A stretch of DNA of 30,265 nucleotides from positions 1-30,265 of the forward strand of contig CAKSIU010000009.1 in the NCBI GenBank assembly GCA_934463265.1, read 5' to 3'. This DNA comes from an uncultured Eubacteriales bacterium (GTDB lineage Bacteria > Bacillota > Clostridia > Oscillospirales > Acutalibacteraceae). Numbering within the stretch: the stretch's first letter is position 1; each line of letters opens with the position of its first letter. A program made the translations under genes and the position numbers. Below are positions 16,254-25,529 of this stretch, piece after piece. The notes beneath the pieces were generated by a model that was not told the origin of the DNA, ran no database searches, and saw nothing but the letters and a program-made list of their open reading frames with translations.

Positions 16254-17120
16254 TTGAGAATTTCAAGTTGGAATGATTACGAACTGATAGACACGTCCGC
16301 TGGAGAGCGTTTAGAACGCTGGGGCGAAATTATTTTGATTAGACCCGACCCTCAAATTATTTGGAACACTCCAAAGAAAAGTCCTCTTTGGAGAAATGCC
16401 CATGCAGTTTATCACCGTTCAAATACCGGCGGAGGTGCTTGGCAAGAATTGAAAAAAATGCCGAAAGTCTGGACAATCGGATATAAAAATTTAAGGTTAA
16501 ATTTAAAGATGATGGGGTTTAAGCATACGGGAATTTTTCCGGAACAAGCCACGAATTGGGAGTTTATTGAGGAAAAAATAAAGTCTGCGCATAAAACAAT
16601 AAAAATACTAAATTTGTTCGGATATACCGGTGCGGCAACGTTGGCTGCAGCCAGTGCGGGTGCGAAGGTTTGTCATGTGGACGCGTCAAAAGGGATGGTC
16701 AGTTGGGCGAGAGAAAATGCGGCTACGTCCAGTTTAGCAGACAAACCTGTGCGATGGATTGTCGACGATTGTACCAAATTTGTGCAAAGAGAAATACGTC
16801 GTGCCAATAAATACGATGGAATCATTATGGACCCGCCTTCTTATGGCAGAGGCCCTGGCGGAGAAATTTGGAAATTAGAAGAGAAGCTTTTTTCTCTTTT
16901 AAATTTGTGCGCAGACGTTTTAACAGATAAACCGAGCTTTTTTATTTTAAATTCTTATACTGCCGGCTTGTCTCCGTCAGTTATGGAATGTCTTTTGAGC
17001 GTTACGTTGAAAAAAAAGTTTAAGGGTTTTGTATCGGCCGATGAAATTGGTTTGCCTGTGACAGAACAAAAAATTGTTTTACCGTGTGGGTCTACTGCAA
17101 TTTGGCAAAATACGGATTAA
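16254..17120 (+). CDS. Class I SAM-dependent methyltransferase (RlmI/RlmK-like)
   Basis: Probably an rRNA methyltransferase. The 288-aa product has a SAM-binding Rossmann fold with motif I ILNLFGYTGAATLAA (about residue 120), the acidic motif II VCHVDASKGMVSWARENA, and the catalytic IMDPPSYGRG (about residue 193), the DPP(S/F) form typical of the Methyltrans_SAM/RlmI group. It lacks an N-terminal PUA domain; instead about 100 Trp-rich residues precede the fold. The TTG start at 16254 has AAGGAG about 9 nt upstream. It lies between glmM and the ECF transporter genes with short gaps (15 and 12 nt), so it is likely in one operon. The modified base is unknown. Confidence 0.85.
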   Translation: MRISSWNDYELIDTSAGERLERWGEIILIRPDPQIIWNTPKKSPLWRNAHAVYHRSNTGGGAWQELKKMPKVWTIGYKNLRLNLKMMGFKHTGIFPEQATNWEFIEEKIKSAHKTIKILNLFGYTGAATLAAASAGAKVCHVDASKGMVSWARENAATSSLADKPVRWIVDDCTKFVQREIRRANKYDGIIMDPPSYGRGPGGEIWKLEEKLFSLLNLCADVLTDKPSFFILNSYTAGLSPSVMECLLSVTLKKKFKGFVSADEIGLPVTEQKIVLPCGSTAIWQNTD

Positions 17121-17132
17121 GGATTTTACGCT

Positions 17133-17987
17133 ATGGAAAAATTTATTGACATTGTTGATTTGAAATTTAGCTATGATGAAAATGACGATGCGAAAAATAT
17201 TTTAAACGGAGTAAATTTAGAAATAAAAAAAGGCGAGTTTTTAACGATTTTGGGGCACAACGGCAGTGGAAAATCTACTTTGGCAAAACATTTGAATGCT
17301 ATGCTGACGCCAACTTCTGGAGCTGTTTTTGTTAAAGGAATTGATACAAAAAATGAGTCCAGAATTTACGATGTGAGAAGCGCAGTGGGGCTTGTGTTGC
17401 AGAATCCGGATAATCAACTTGTTGCGAGCATTATAGAAGAAGACGTTGCTTTTGGTCCAGAAAATTTGGGTGTATGCCCCAAAAAAATAAGGGTTTTAGT
17501 CGATGAAGCACTGAAATCTGTGGATATGTATGATTACAGACAGTGCGCGACGTATAATTTGTCTGGCGGGCAGAAGCAAAGAGTGGCAATAGCTGGAATT
17601 ATAGCGATGCAGCCGGAATGTATAGTTTTGGACGAACCAACTGCGATGCTCGACCCGATAGGGCGACAAGAGGTAATCAGTACAATAAAAAAATTAAATA
17701 AAGAAAATGGTATAACAGTCGTTTTGATAACGCACTACATGGACGAAGCGGTTGATTCTGACAGAATTGTTGTTATGAATGAGGGTCAAATTGCCAAAAT
17801 AGGAACGCCCAAAGATATTTTTTCTGATATAGAATTTTTAGAAAGCTGCCAACTATCCATTCCACAAGCGGTAGAACTTATGCAAAAATTAAAGTTTAAC
17901 GGAGTCAAGTTGCCTGATACGGCTTTAAATGAAAAAGAATGTGTTTCTATAATAAAAAATTATTTGAGTGTTATTGTAAAAAATTAG
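17133..17987 (+). CDS. ecfA1: ECF transporter ATPase EcfA1
   Basis: One of two ATPases powering energy-coupling-factor uptake of vitamins or metals. The 284-aa product has Walker A LGHNGSGKST (about residue 40), the Q-loop LVLQNPDNQLVASIIEEDVA, typical of ECF ATPases (PDNQ), signature LSGGQKQR, Walker B IVLDEPTAMLDP and the switch ITHYMDEA. Length and the C-terminal extension match EcfA. It begins an ecfA1-ecfA2-ecfT module without a substrate-binding S component, so it probably serves several S components encoded elsewhere (group II arrangement). Confidence 0.95.
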   Translation: MEKFIDIVDLKFSYDENDDAKNILNGVNLEIKKGEFLTILGHNGSGKSTLAKHLNAMLTPTSGAVFVKGIDTKNESRIYDVRSAVGLVLQNPDNQLVASIIEEDVAFGPENLGVCPKKIRVLVDEALKSVDMYDYRQCATYNLSGGQKQRVAIAGIIAMQPECIVLDEPTAMLDPIGRQEVISTIKKLNKENGITVVLITHYMDEAVDSDRIVVMNEGQIAKIGTPKDIFSDIEFLESCQLSIPQAVELMQKLKFNGVKLPDTALNEKECVSIIKNYLSVIVKN

Positions 17988-18059
17988 TTTTTTAGGCGCA
18001 AAAAGTCTGTGAAAAAGCTTTGTTTAGTGAAATTTTTTTGCAATGAAGGAGGTTTTTAA

Positions 18060-18932
18060 ATGTCCCAGCTTGAAGTTAAAAATTTAACATATATTTATTC
18101 TGCGGGGACGCCTTCCGAGAAAATAGCGCTAAATAATATAAATTTAAGTATAAATAAAGGCGATTTTATAGGATTAATAGGGCAAACAGGGTCAGGCAAA
18201 TCCACGCTTGTAAGGCAGTTAAATGCACTTTTAAAGCCGACAAAAGGTCGAGTGTTTTTGAATGGGCAGGATATTTGGAAAAATTTAAAAAATGTGCGAG
18301 ATGTAAGATTTAAAGTCGGCCTGGTTTTTCAATACCCGGAGCATCAGCTATTTGAAGATACGGTGTATAAAGACATAGCTTTTGGGCCGAAAAATATGGG
18401 CTTAACGGAGAAAGAAATAGAAAAGAGAGTCTATTCGGCTTGCGAATTTGTAGGTTTGGACATTGCTTTATTGAAAGAATCGCCGTTTGACTTGTCCGGT
18501 GGAGAAAAAAGAAAGGTAGCCATTGCAGGCGTCATAGCGATGGAGCCGGAAATTTTGATTTTGGATGAGCCAACGGCTGGTTTAGACCCTAAAGCAAGAT
18601 TGCAATTATTAATGAGGCTAAAAGAATATAATAAATCAAACGAAAAAACTGTGATTTTGATTTCCCACAGCATGGAAGATATCGCGAAGTACTCGGACAA
18701 AGTTATTGTTTTGGATAATGGGAATTTGGTAATGTTTGACTCTGTAAAAAAATTTTTTTCAAATAAAGAAAAGCTCAAAAAAATTGGCCTAAAACCGCCG
18801 CAAATAACTTCAATAATGTCGGAATTTAAGGATGTAATTCCAGATTTAGACGATGCAGTTTTAACAGTTGACGAAGCTGTGAAGATTTTGCTAAATTTTA
18901 TAAAAAATAGGAGCGAGTGTGTTGGTAAGTAA
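18060..18932 (+). CDS. ecfA2: ECF transporter ATPase EcfA2
   Basis: The second ATPase of the ECF module. The 290-aa product has Walker A IGQTGSGKST, the Q-loop LVFQYPEHQLFEDTVYKDIA, signature LSGGEKRK, Walker B LILDEPTAGLDP and ISHSMEDIA. The PEHQ loop distinguishes it from the PDNQ form of EcfA1, as expected for the two subunits of a heterodimer. A strong GAAGGAGG lies 8 nt before the ATG. Its end overlaps the start of ecfT by 14 nt. Confidence 0.95.
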   Translation: MSQLEVKNLTYIYSAGTPSEKIALNNINLSINKGDFIGLIGQTGSGKSTLVRQLNALLKPTKGRVFLNGQDIWKNLKNVRDVRFKVGLVFQYPEHQLFEDTVYKDIAFGPKNMGLTEKEIEKRVYSACEFVGLDIALLKESPFDLSGGEKRKVAIAGVIAMEPEILILDEPTAGLDPKARLQLLMRLKEYNKSNEKTVILISHSMEDIAKYSDKVIVLDNGNLVMFDSVKKFFSNKEKLKKIGLKPPQITSIMSEFKDVIPDLDDAVLTVDEAVKILLNFIKNRSECVGK

Positions 18933-19722
18933 TATTACTTTAGGCCGATTTTTTCCTGGAGATTCATTTATCCACAAGCTAGACCCTCGTGTAAAAATTA
19001 TTTTGTTGGCGGCTTTATTATTAGCAGTCTTTTTGTCGGCGAACTATCTTGCACTTACGTTAAATTTAACTTCGATAATTATTTTTGCAGCGGTAACCAA
19101 AATATCCGCGAAAACCTACTTTAAAAGCATGAAATTTATTTTGTTTATAATTTCATTTACGAGCCTGTTAAATATTTTTTTCGCCAGAGGAATACAAATT
19201 TTTCAATTTGGACCACTCATTATAACAAAAGAGGGACTCGATAATAGCCTTTTTGTGGCAATGAGGTTGATAATGCTGATTTTAATAAGTTCAATGTTAA
19301 CTTTTACTACTTCGCCTACGGATTTAACATACGCGCTTGAAAAATTAATGAAACCGCTGTCGGTATTTAAGTTAAAAACGCACGATTTGGCAATGATGAT
19401 GACGATATCTTTAAGATTTATTCCGACACTTTTTGAGGAAACCGACAAAATTATAGATGCGCAAAAAGCTAGAGGTGCGGATATGGAGAGCGGGGGAGTT
19501 TTATCGAGAATAAAAACATTTGTTCCTATATTGGTGCCACTGCTGATTTCGTCATTCAAAAGAGCGTACGACTTAGCGATAGCAATGGAATGTAGGTGCT
19601 ATAACGGCGGCGAGGGCAGAACCAGATTGAAAACTTTACATATTAGTTCTAGGGATATTTTTGCGGTGCTTGTGGTTTTAGCAGTACTTATTTTGGTTTT
19701 GCTGAGCAATATGTGGTTTTAG
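18919..19722 (+). CDS. ecfT: ECF transporter transmembrane subunit EcfT
   Basis: The membrane scaffold that couples the EcfA1-EcfA2 ATPases to S components. The 267-aa product begins SNITLGRFFPGDSFIHKLDP, a very typical EcfT N-terminus, with five to six hydrophobic segments. It carries the two ATPase-contacting Ala-Arg-Gly type motifs (DAQKARGAD about residue 190 and AMECRCYNGGEGRTRL about 225). The GTG start at 18919 lies inside the end of ecfA2 with GGAG just upstream; a TTG one codon later is also possible. truA follows after 11 nt, a common order in Firmicutes. Confidence 0.94.
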   Translation: MLVSNITLGRFFPGDSFIHKLDPRVKIILLAALLLAVFLSANYLALTLNLTSIIIFAAVTKISAKTYFKSMKFILFIISFTSLLNIFFARGIQIFQFGPLIITKEGLDNSLFVAMRLIMLILISSMLTFTTSPTDLTYALEKLMKPLSVFKLKTHDLAMMMTISLRFIPTLFEETDKIIDAQKARGADMESGGVLSRIKTFVPILVPLLISSFKRAYDLAIAMECRCYNGGEGRTRLKTLHISSRDIFAVLVVLAVLILVLLSNMWF

Positions 19723-19733
19723 GCGGTGATTTT

Positions 19734-20489
19734 ATGAGAAACATTTTACTGTCGATATGCTATGATGGAACCAATTATCACGGATGGCAAATTCAAAAAA
19801 ATGCGCTGACGGTCCAAGAAGTCTTTCAGAATGCACTTTTTAAGATTTTAAACGAAGACGTAGATGTAAAAGGCTGCAGCAGAACGGACTCAGGGGTGCA
19901 CGCAAATATGTATTGCGTGAGTATGAAAATTAATTCTAACATACCGTGTGAACGCTTAAAAATGGCAATAAACAGGTTTTTACCAAAGGATATTGCGATA
20001 AAAAATGTTGCCGAAGTTCCTATGGATTTTCATGCGAGATATTCTTGCAGTGGAAAGGAATATATTTACAAAATATGGAATGAACAGGTTAGAAATCCTT
20101 TTTTGCATGGACGAGCTTTCCATTATTGGTATCCGCTGGACATTGAGAAATTGAATTTAGCCGCGGAAAATTTTATTGGAACGCATGATTTTACATCTTT
20201 TTGCACGCTTGACAGCAGAAATCCGGAAAATATGGTTCGAACGGTAAAAAATTTTGTTATAGAAAAAAATAATGGCTTAGTTACAATGAGAGTGACTGCC
20301 AATGGTTTTTTATACAATATGGTTAGAATTATGGTTGGAACTTTGTTGAATGTGTCCATGGGGAAAATTAATCCAGGTGAAATAAAAAGTATAATCAAGG
20401 CAAAAAACAGAGCGAAAGCTGGCCCAACAGCGGTAGCGCATGGTCTGTATTTGAATAAAGTTTTTTACGATGATATTAATTTTGCTTGA
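19734..20489 (+). CDS. truA: tRNA pseudouridine synthase A
   Basis: Makes pseudouridine at positions 38-40 of the tRNA anticodon arm. The 251-aa product has the N-terminal CYDGTNYHGWQIQKN motif, the catalytic aspartate in GCSRTDSGVHA, and the C-terminal GFLYNMVRIMVGTL signature. I chose ATG 19734 because GGCGGTGAT ends 4 nt upstream and the protein then begins MRNILLSICYDGT; an in-frame GTG at 19713 would overlap ecfT and add unconserved residues. Confidence 0.95.
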   Translation: MRNILLSICYDGTNYHGWQIQKNALTVQEVFQNALFKILNEDVDVKGCSRTDSGVHANMYCVSMKINSNIPCERLKMAINRFLPKDIAIKNVAEVPMDFHARYSCSGKEYIYKIWNEQVRNPFLHGRAFHYWYPLDIEKLNLAAENFIGTHDFTSFCTLDSRNPENMVRTVKNFVIEKNNGLVTMRVTANGFLYNMVRIMVGTLLNVSMGKINPGEIKSIIKAKNRAKAGPTAVAHGLYLNKVFYDDINFA

Positions 20490-20521
20490 CAGTAAATGAG
20501 GTTTATTTTGGGGGAAGTTTT

Positions 20522-21775
20522 ATGTTTAAGTGGCCTGAGAAAAAGGAAAAAAACAAAATTTTTTATAAAAAATTAAATTCTAGTGTAAGCAAAGTCAAGA
20601 ATTTAATATACAGGTTAAAAAATTTGATAGAGAATTTTATAAAAAAAGTACCAAAAAAGTTTATAAAAGTTTTTGCGATATTAATTTTGAGCTTTTTATC
20701 TGTTATAATTTTTGCAAATAGAGAAAAATTTTCACCGGATTACGTTGGGACTTACTTAGAAGACTTGTTTGCAGGATTTCAGCACGGAAACGGTTATCCC
20801 TATAAAATAAGCGGAAATAAAGTTATTAACGAAAATTTTAAGATTATCGATAAAGATTTATTTTTGCTTAGCGATACGACGTTGTCGGCGCTGAATACTT
20901 CTGCCAGAGAAATGCTTAAAAGTCAGCATTGTTATCAAAATCCCATGCTAAAAGTCAGCAGTACCAGAGCGGTTGTTTATGACTTGGGCGGAAAAAATTT
21001 GGAGATAACAAGCAGGTCAAAAACTTTACATACGGCGACTATGAATAATAATATAATTTCTGCAGCCGTTTCAAATTACGGAACTGTTGCGGTTGTTACA
21101 GAAGCAAAGGGGTTTCTCGGCCAACTGATTGTTTTTGCAAAAAATGGTAAGGATATATACTATAAGTACAATTTTTCGGACCATTATATTACAGACGTAG
21201 CTATTAGCGAAAATGGAAAATCTGTGGCAGTTTGCGGTTCTACAGCAAAAGATGGTTCTATGATGTCCACAGTTTATGTTTTTGACTATAAAAGTGAGGA
21301 GCCGAAGGTAAAACTTAATTACGACGATAATATGTTTATTCGCGTTGAGTATCTCTCGAATGGCAATGTTGTTGCGGTTGGAGATAGGCTGATAAGCGTT
21401 ATTAATCCTAAAAATGGCTCTAAAGAAGATTATTTTTATGATAATAAAAACCTAATTGGCTTTGACATAAATAAAAAAGAAGGAATATTATTAGCATTAT
21501 CTTTGTCCGAAGATGGCAATAATACTAATATGGTTTTGATTAACAAAAATGGAAAAGTTGATAAGTCTTTTCATACGGAACATAGCGTAAAATCGGTTAG
21601 TTTTAATCATGGGAAATTAGCGGCTCTGGCTTATGGTGAGGTGTATGTATATAATTTTTCCGGAAAAAAAATAAATTCTTTTAATGTTGGAAATGACGTT
21701 AAAAATATTCGGTTATTTTCAAGCAGAGACATTTATGTTTTGGGTATAACTGAAGTTAGAAAAATAAGATTTTAA
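20522..21775 (+). CDS. DUF5711-like membrane-anchored beta-propeller protein
   Basis: Function unknown. The 417-aa product has a basic, Lys-rich cytoplasmic start (residues 1-45), one membrane segment (about 47-66, FIKVFAILILSFLSVIIF), then about 340 residues of short repeating beta blades with WD-like phrases (VAISENGKSVAVCGS, VEYLSNGNVVAVGDRL, NGKVDKSF). This resembles the DUF5711 family of Ruminococcaceae-type genomes. The sensor-like domain would lie outside the cell. ATG 20522 has GGGGGAAG 5 nt upstream. It sits behind truA and before cvpA-like and pgsA-type genes, so an envelope role is plausible, but that is inference. Confidence 0.72.
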   Translation: MFKWPEKKEKNKIFYKKLNSSVSKVKNLIYRLKNLIENFIKKVPKKFIKVFAILILSFLSVIIFANREKFSPDYVGTYLEDLFAGFQHGNGYPYKISGNKVINENFKIIDKDLFLLSDTTLSALNTSAREMLKSQHCYQNPMLKVSSTRAVVYDLGGKNLEITSRSKTLHTATMNNNIISAAVSNYGTVAVVTEAKGFLGQLIVFAKNGKDIYYKYNFSDHYITDVAISENGKSVAVCGSTAKDGSMMSTVYVFDYKSEEPKVKLNYDDNMFIRVEYLSNGNVVAVGDRLISVINPKNGSKEDYFYDNKNLIGFDINKKEGILLALSLSEDGNNTNMVLINKNGKVDKSFHTEHSVKSVSFNHGKLAALAYGEVYVYNFSGKKINSFNVGNDVKNIRLFSSRDIYVLGITEVRKIRF

Positions 21776-21796
21776 CATAAATAGTTAAAGTTTTCT

Positions 21797-21808
21797 GTCG
21801 ATATCGAC
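21797..21808. promoter_or_regulatory. 12-bp palindrome upstream of the cvpA-like gene
   Basis: GTCGATATCGAC is a perfect palindrome just after the DUF5711-like gene and 17 nt upstream of the predicted -35 box. It could be an operator or a small transcript hairpin. There is no T-tract, so it is not a clear terminator. Confidence 0.35.
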
Positions 21809-21825
21809 AAATTTAGTCAAAGATG

Positions 21826-21854
21826 TTGATTTTTTTTAACGTTTATGATAACAT
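21826..21854 (+). promoter_or_regulatory. Promoter of the cvpA-like gene
   Basis: TTGATT (21826-21831), 17-nt spacer, TAACAT (21849-21854), about 48 nt before the start codon. Confidence 0.6.
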
Positions 21855-21902
21855 ATTGTTGTGACGGTAGTATTAATGAATTCTTGAGGAGAAATAAATA
21901 AA

Positions 21903-22616
21903 ATGAGTGTATTTTTTGACTTGATAATTGTAGTTGCAGCGTTAATTTTTTTGTGGTTAGGCTTTAAAAAAGGCTTTTTCAAGTCAATTACAGATTTAAT
22001 TGTTATGATTTTATCTGTACTCGTGCCTTATTTATTTGCGCCTGCGTTGTCTGAACATTATTATAATAAATTTGTATACAATGATTTAGTTAGCAAAGTA
22101 AACGATATATTAAATCAGAATATTGGCCTAAATAATTCTGCAAAAAATATATTGGGCCTTATTGGAAATATACCCGATTTTTTTAAAAGTAATTCGTTAC
22201 TGCAGGGAGTTGCAGTAAATGATATCCTGAAAGCACTTAACAGTTCAGGAGACAGAAGCCTGATTATTGCAGATTTATTAAAGCCATCAATTTTAAAAGT
22301 AATAACTATAATTATGTTCGCAGTTTTAACTATTATTACTTTTTCTGTATTGAAACTTTTATTTAAGTTTGCATTGAAACTACCGCGTATTCCTATTTTT
22401 GGACTTATAGATTCAATTTTAGGCTTGTGTATGGGAGCACTAAAATTTGCAATTTTTACTGTTATTTTCGTTGCGATATTTAGAGCGGCGTTGTTAATAA
22501 TTCCACAAAATTTTATGGTTCAAGATGTAAATTATGCAATAGACAATTCGCAGATTTTTAAGTCTGTTTACAACATAAACGTAGATGTATTAAACGATTA
22601 TTTAAAGTTAAATTAA
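21903..22616 (+). CDS. CvpA-family membrane protein
   Basis: CvpA-type proteins are polytopic membrane proteins linked to colicin V production and envelope homeostasis; the biochemical role is unresolved. The 237-aa product opens with FFDLIIVVAALIFLWLGFKK and GFFKSITDLIV, matching the family's GxxKGffk start. It has about four hydrophobic segments, two near each end (residues 5-45 and 135-195), separated by a soluble stretch. AGGAGA about 9 nt upstream supports ATG 21903. It is followed by the pgsA-type gene after 29 nt. Confidence 0.8.
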   Translation: MSVFFDLIIVVAALIFLWLGFKKGFFKSITDLIVMILSVLVPYLFAPALSEHYYNKFVYNDLVSKVNDILNQNIGLNNSAKNILGLIGNIPDFFKSNSLLQGVAVNDILKALNSSGDRSLIIADLLKPSILKVITIIMFAVLTIITFSVLKLLFKFALKLPRIPIFGLIDSILGLCMGALKFAIFTVIFVAIFRAALLIIPQNFMVQDVNYAIDNSQIFKSVYNINVDVLNDYLKLN

Positions 22617-22645
22617 GTTAAAGATACAGAAAGTGAGGGATTAGT

Positions 22646-23248
22646 GTGGAATTTTTTAAAAAAGAAAACTTTAATATACCAAACATACTATCCTTTATTA
22701 GAATAATCATAATTATTCCTTTTGTATTATATTTTTTAAATGATGACTATTTATTAGCAGCTCTTATGCTTATATTTTCTGGACTAAGCGATATGTTTGA
22801 CGGAATTATCGCAAGAAAATTAAACCAGATAACAAAATTAGGCAAGATTTTGGACCCTGTTGCCGATAAATTAACATTGACTGCTGTTATTATTTGTATG
22901 GGAATAAAATTTCCTGAAATCTTTCCGATGGTAATTATTTTGATTCTAAAAGATTTGTCTATGTTAATTGCAGGAAGTTTTTTGCTAAAAAAAGGTATAG
23001 AACCTCCGGCTGCAAAGTGGTATGGTAAATTATCTACTGTATTTTTTTATATTTCAGTTATAATTATCGTTGCCTTAAAGGCAATTTGGGGGATAAACAG
23101 TCCAGCTATTTCGATTTCTTTGCTTTCTGTTACAGCAGTTTTTATGCTTTTTGCGTTGTTTAAGTATTTTATTCTGTTTTTAAAATTAATTAGTAGCATT
23201 GGAATTACAAAAGTTAAGTTTTTTGATAATTTTAAAATTAATAAGTAA
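22646..23248 (+). CDS. pgsA: CDP-alcohol phosphatidyltransferase (PgsA-type)
   Basis: Probably transfers glycerol-3-phosphate onto CDP-diacylglycerol to make phosphatidylglycerol phosphate in the membrane. The 200-aa product begins FNIPNILSFIRI, the usual PgsA N-terminus. It carries the CDP-alcohol motif D-x2-DG-x2-AR-x8-G-x3-D-x3-D as SDMFDGIIARKLNQ followed by GKILDPVADK, with about five hydrophobic segments. The GTG start at 22646 has GAGGGA about 7 nt upstream. Other CDP-alcohol transferases (cardiolipin synthase type) are possible but less likely. Confidence 0.86.
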   Translation: MEFFKKENFNIPNILSFIRIIIIIPFVLYFLNDDYLLAALMLIFSGLSDMFDGIIARKLNQITKLGKILDPVADKLTLTAVIICMGIKFPEIFPMVIILILKDLSMLIAGSFLLKKGIEPPAAKWYGKLSTVFFYISVIIIVALKAIWGINSPAISISLLSVTAVFMLFALFKYFILFLKLISSIGITKVKFFDNFKINK

Positions 23249-23259
23249 GGAGAAAAATT

Positions 23260-25524
23260 ATGTTGTGTTCACGGTGCAAAAAAAGACCTGCAATGGTGTT
23301 TATAACGGTGGATAAGGGCGAATCTAAACCACAGGGATATTGTTTGACTTGCGCGAAAGAATTGGGAATAAAACCTCTTGATGACATAATGAGCAAAATT
23401 GGTGTTTCGGAAGAAGAAGTGGAGGCTATGGCAGAACAAATGAGTGCGCTTATGGCTTCTGGGGATGAGAGTTTGGAAAATTATGACGAACTTCTTGCGG
23501 GAACTTCAGCTTCATTTCCGTTTTTGAAAAATGTTTTCTCAGAAATTCCTGAAGAACCTACAACCGCTTCGGGAAAAACTTCCGGAAAAAAGAAAAAAAA
23601 TAAGAAAAAACATCTCGAATTGTATTGCACGAACTTAACAGAAAAGGCCAGAAAAGATGAATTGGACGGGATAATAGGCAGAGATAAAGAAATTGCCAGA
23701 ACAATTCAGATTTTAAGCAGGAGAACTAAAAATAATCCTTGCTTAATCGGTGAGCCCGGCGTTGGAAAGACTGCTATTGCTGAAAGTTTGGCTATTTCTA
23801 TAGTTAATGGCAAAGTTCCGACTCGTTTGAAAAATAAGGAAATTTATCTGTTGGATTTAACCGCACTTGTGGCTGGAACGCAGTTTAGAGGACAGTTCGA
23901 AAGCCGAATAAAAGGTCTGATTGACGAAGTTAAAGAAGCGGGCAACATTATTTTATTTATCGATGAGGTGCATAATCTTGTTGGAGCCGGCGAAACTGAA
24001 AGTAATTCCATGAACGCGGCAAATATATTAAAACCGGCGTTATCGCGTGGAGAAATCCAAGTTATAGGTGCCACGACATTTGCTGAATACAGAAAATATA
24101 TTGAAAAAGATTCTGCGCTCGAAAGACGTTTTCAGCCGGTTACGGTGGTAGAGCCTTCTATAAACGACACAGTTGACGTTTTAAAAGGCATAAAATCTTA
24201 TTATGAGGTTTATCATCGAATAAATATTTCTGATAATTTAGTTCGCAAAATGGTGGTTTTGTCCGAGCGCTATATAACGGACAGGTTTTTGCCTGATAAA
24301 GCTATTGATTTGTTAGATGAATCGGCGGCATATGCATCACTGAGGAATGTAGCTATGGAAAAGTATGATGCTGTAGCAGAGAATTTAAATAAATTGAAAG
24401 CTCAAGAAACAGAAATTACTTCTGCTGCAGACCCTGACAGCATTGATTATGAGAAATTGGCTGAAGTACGTTCTGAAATAGCCAAAGTTAATGAAGAATT
24501 GAAGAAGTTATCTAAAAAAGCCTTTGGAGTGAATGTTACTGAAGACGATGTTGCATATGTGATAGAACTTTGGACGGGAATTCCTTCTTCCAAAATAAAG
24601 GAAGATGAGCTTGCGAAACTTTCAAAAATTGAAGATAAATTAAAAAGCAAAATAATCGGTCAGGATGAGGCTGTTGAAGCGGTTGCTTCGGCGATAAAAA
24701 GAAGCAGAGTGCAAATTAGTCCAAGAAGACGTCCGGCTTCGTTTATTTTTGTTGGTCCTACGGGCGTTGGAAAAACAGAACTTGTTAAAGTTTTGTCCAA
24801 AGAATTGTTTGACAATCCGGAAACTCTGATTCGGCTTGATATGTCTGAGTTTATGGAGAAACATTCCGTGTCAAGAATTATAGGTTCGCCTCCAGGCTAC
24901 GTCGGTTATGACGAGTCTGGGCAAGTTACAGAAAAAGTCAGAAGACGTCCGTATTCAGTTTTGCTTTTTGACGAAATTGAAAAAGCTCATCCTGATGTAA
25001 TGAATATTTTGCTTCAGATTCTCGACGAGGGAAGAATTACTGATGCGCAGGGTAGGCAGGTTAATTTTGAAAATACAATTATAGTTATGACTTCCAATGC
25101 CGGCAGCGATAAAAAAGACGGTGCGATGGGTTTTGCAAAAACTCAGAATGACTTGACGAAAGAAAAAGCAAAAAAGGCTTTAGCAGACTTCTTAAGACCG
25201 GAATTTTTAAGTCGTATCGATGAAATAATTATTTTTAAAAATCTTGACATGAGCGCATTTGAGAAGATTGCAAAGTTAATGCTGGATGAATATGTGGGCA
25301 CTCTTGCGGAAAGAAATATTTCTCTGGTTTATGATGACTCCGTATTAAAATGGCTGGCAGAGAAATCTTTTGGCAGAAAAAGTGCTGCTAGAGATTTAAG
25401 AAATTTGATTCGTAAAAATGTGGAAGATAAAATAGCATCGGAATTGATAGAAAATTGCAACAAAAAAATAAATGAAATTGTAATTTATATAGATGAATCA
25501 CAAATAAAAATTAAAACTACTTAA
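23260..25524 (+). CDS. Clp-family AAA+ unfoldase with N-terminal McsA-like zinc ribbon
   Basis: An ATP-driven protein unfoldase that probably feeds ClpP. Residues 1-45 carry two CxxC pairs (C3/C6 and C28/C31) like the first zinc ribbon of McsA, in place of the usual ClpC N-terminal repeat domain. NBD1 follows with Walker A GEPGVGKT (about residue 165) and Walker B LFIDEVHN (about 230). A short coiled middle region lies near 365-415. NBD2 has GPTGVGKT (about 497) and LLFDEIEKAHPDV (about 567). A ClpP-type contact tripeptide, MGF, lies near residue 625. The 754-aa length is a little shorter than ClpC. ATG 23260 has AAGGAG 7 nt upstream. No separate mcsA, mcsB, ctsR or clpP is nearby. Confidence 0.92.
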   Translation: MLCSRCKKRPAMVFITVDKGESKPQGYCLTCAKELGIKPLDDIMSKIGVSEEEVEAMAEQMSALMASGDESLENYDELLAGTSASFPFLKNVFSEIPEEPTTASGKTSGKKKKNKKKHLELYCTNLTEKARKDELDGIIGRDKEIARTIQILSRRTKNNPCLIGEPGVGKTAIAESLAISIVNGKVPTRLKNKEIYLLDLTALVAGTQFRGQFESRIKGLIDEVKEAGNIILFIDEVHNLVGAGETESNSMNAANILKPALSRGEIQVIGATTFAEYRKYIEKDSALERRFQPVTVVEPSINDTVDVLKGIKSYYEVYHRINISDNLVRKMVVLSERYITDRFLPDKAIDLLDESAAYASLRNVAMEKYDAVAENLNKLKAQETEITSAADPDSIDYEKLAEVRSEIAKVNEELKKLSKKAFGVNVTEDDVAYVIELWTGIPSSKIKEDELAKLSKIEDKLKSKIIGQDEAVEAVASAIKRSRVQISPRRRPASFIFVGPTGVGKTELVKVLSKELFDNPETLIRLDMSEFMEKHSVSRIIGSPPGYVGYDESGQVTEKVRRRPYSVLLFDEIEKAHPDVMNILLQILDEGRITDAQGRQVNFENTIIVMTSNAGSDKKDGAMGFAKTQNDLTKEKAKKALADFLRPEFLSRIDEIIIFKNLDMSAFEKIAKLMLDEYVGTLAERNISLVYDDSVLKWLAEKSFGRKSAARDLRNLIRKNVEDKIASELIENCNKKINEIVIYIDESQIKIKTT

Positions 25525-25529
25525 AATTA

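Noticed and set aside
17988..18059. Separate regulatory element between ecfA1 and ecfA2
   Set aside because: The 72-nt gap has only a strong ribosome site; I saw no promoter, terminator or convincing hairpin.
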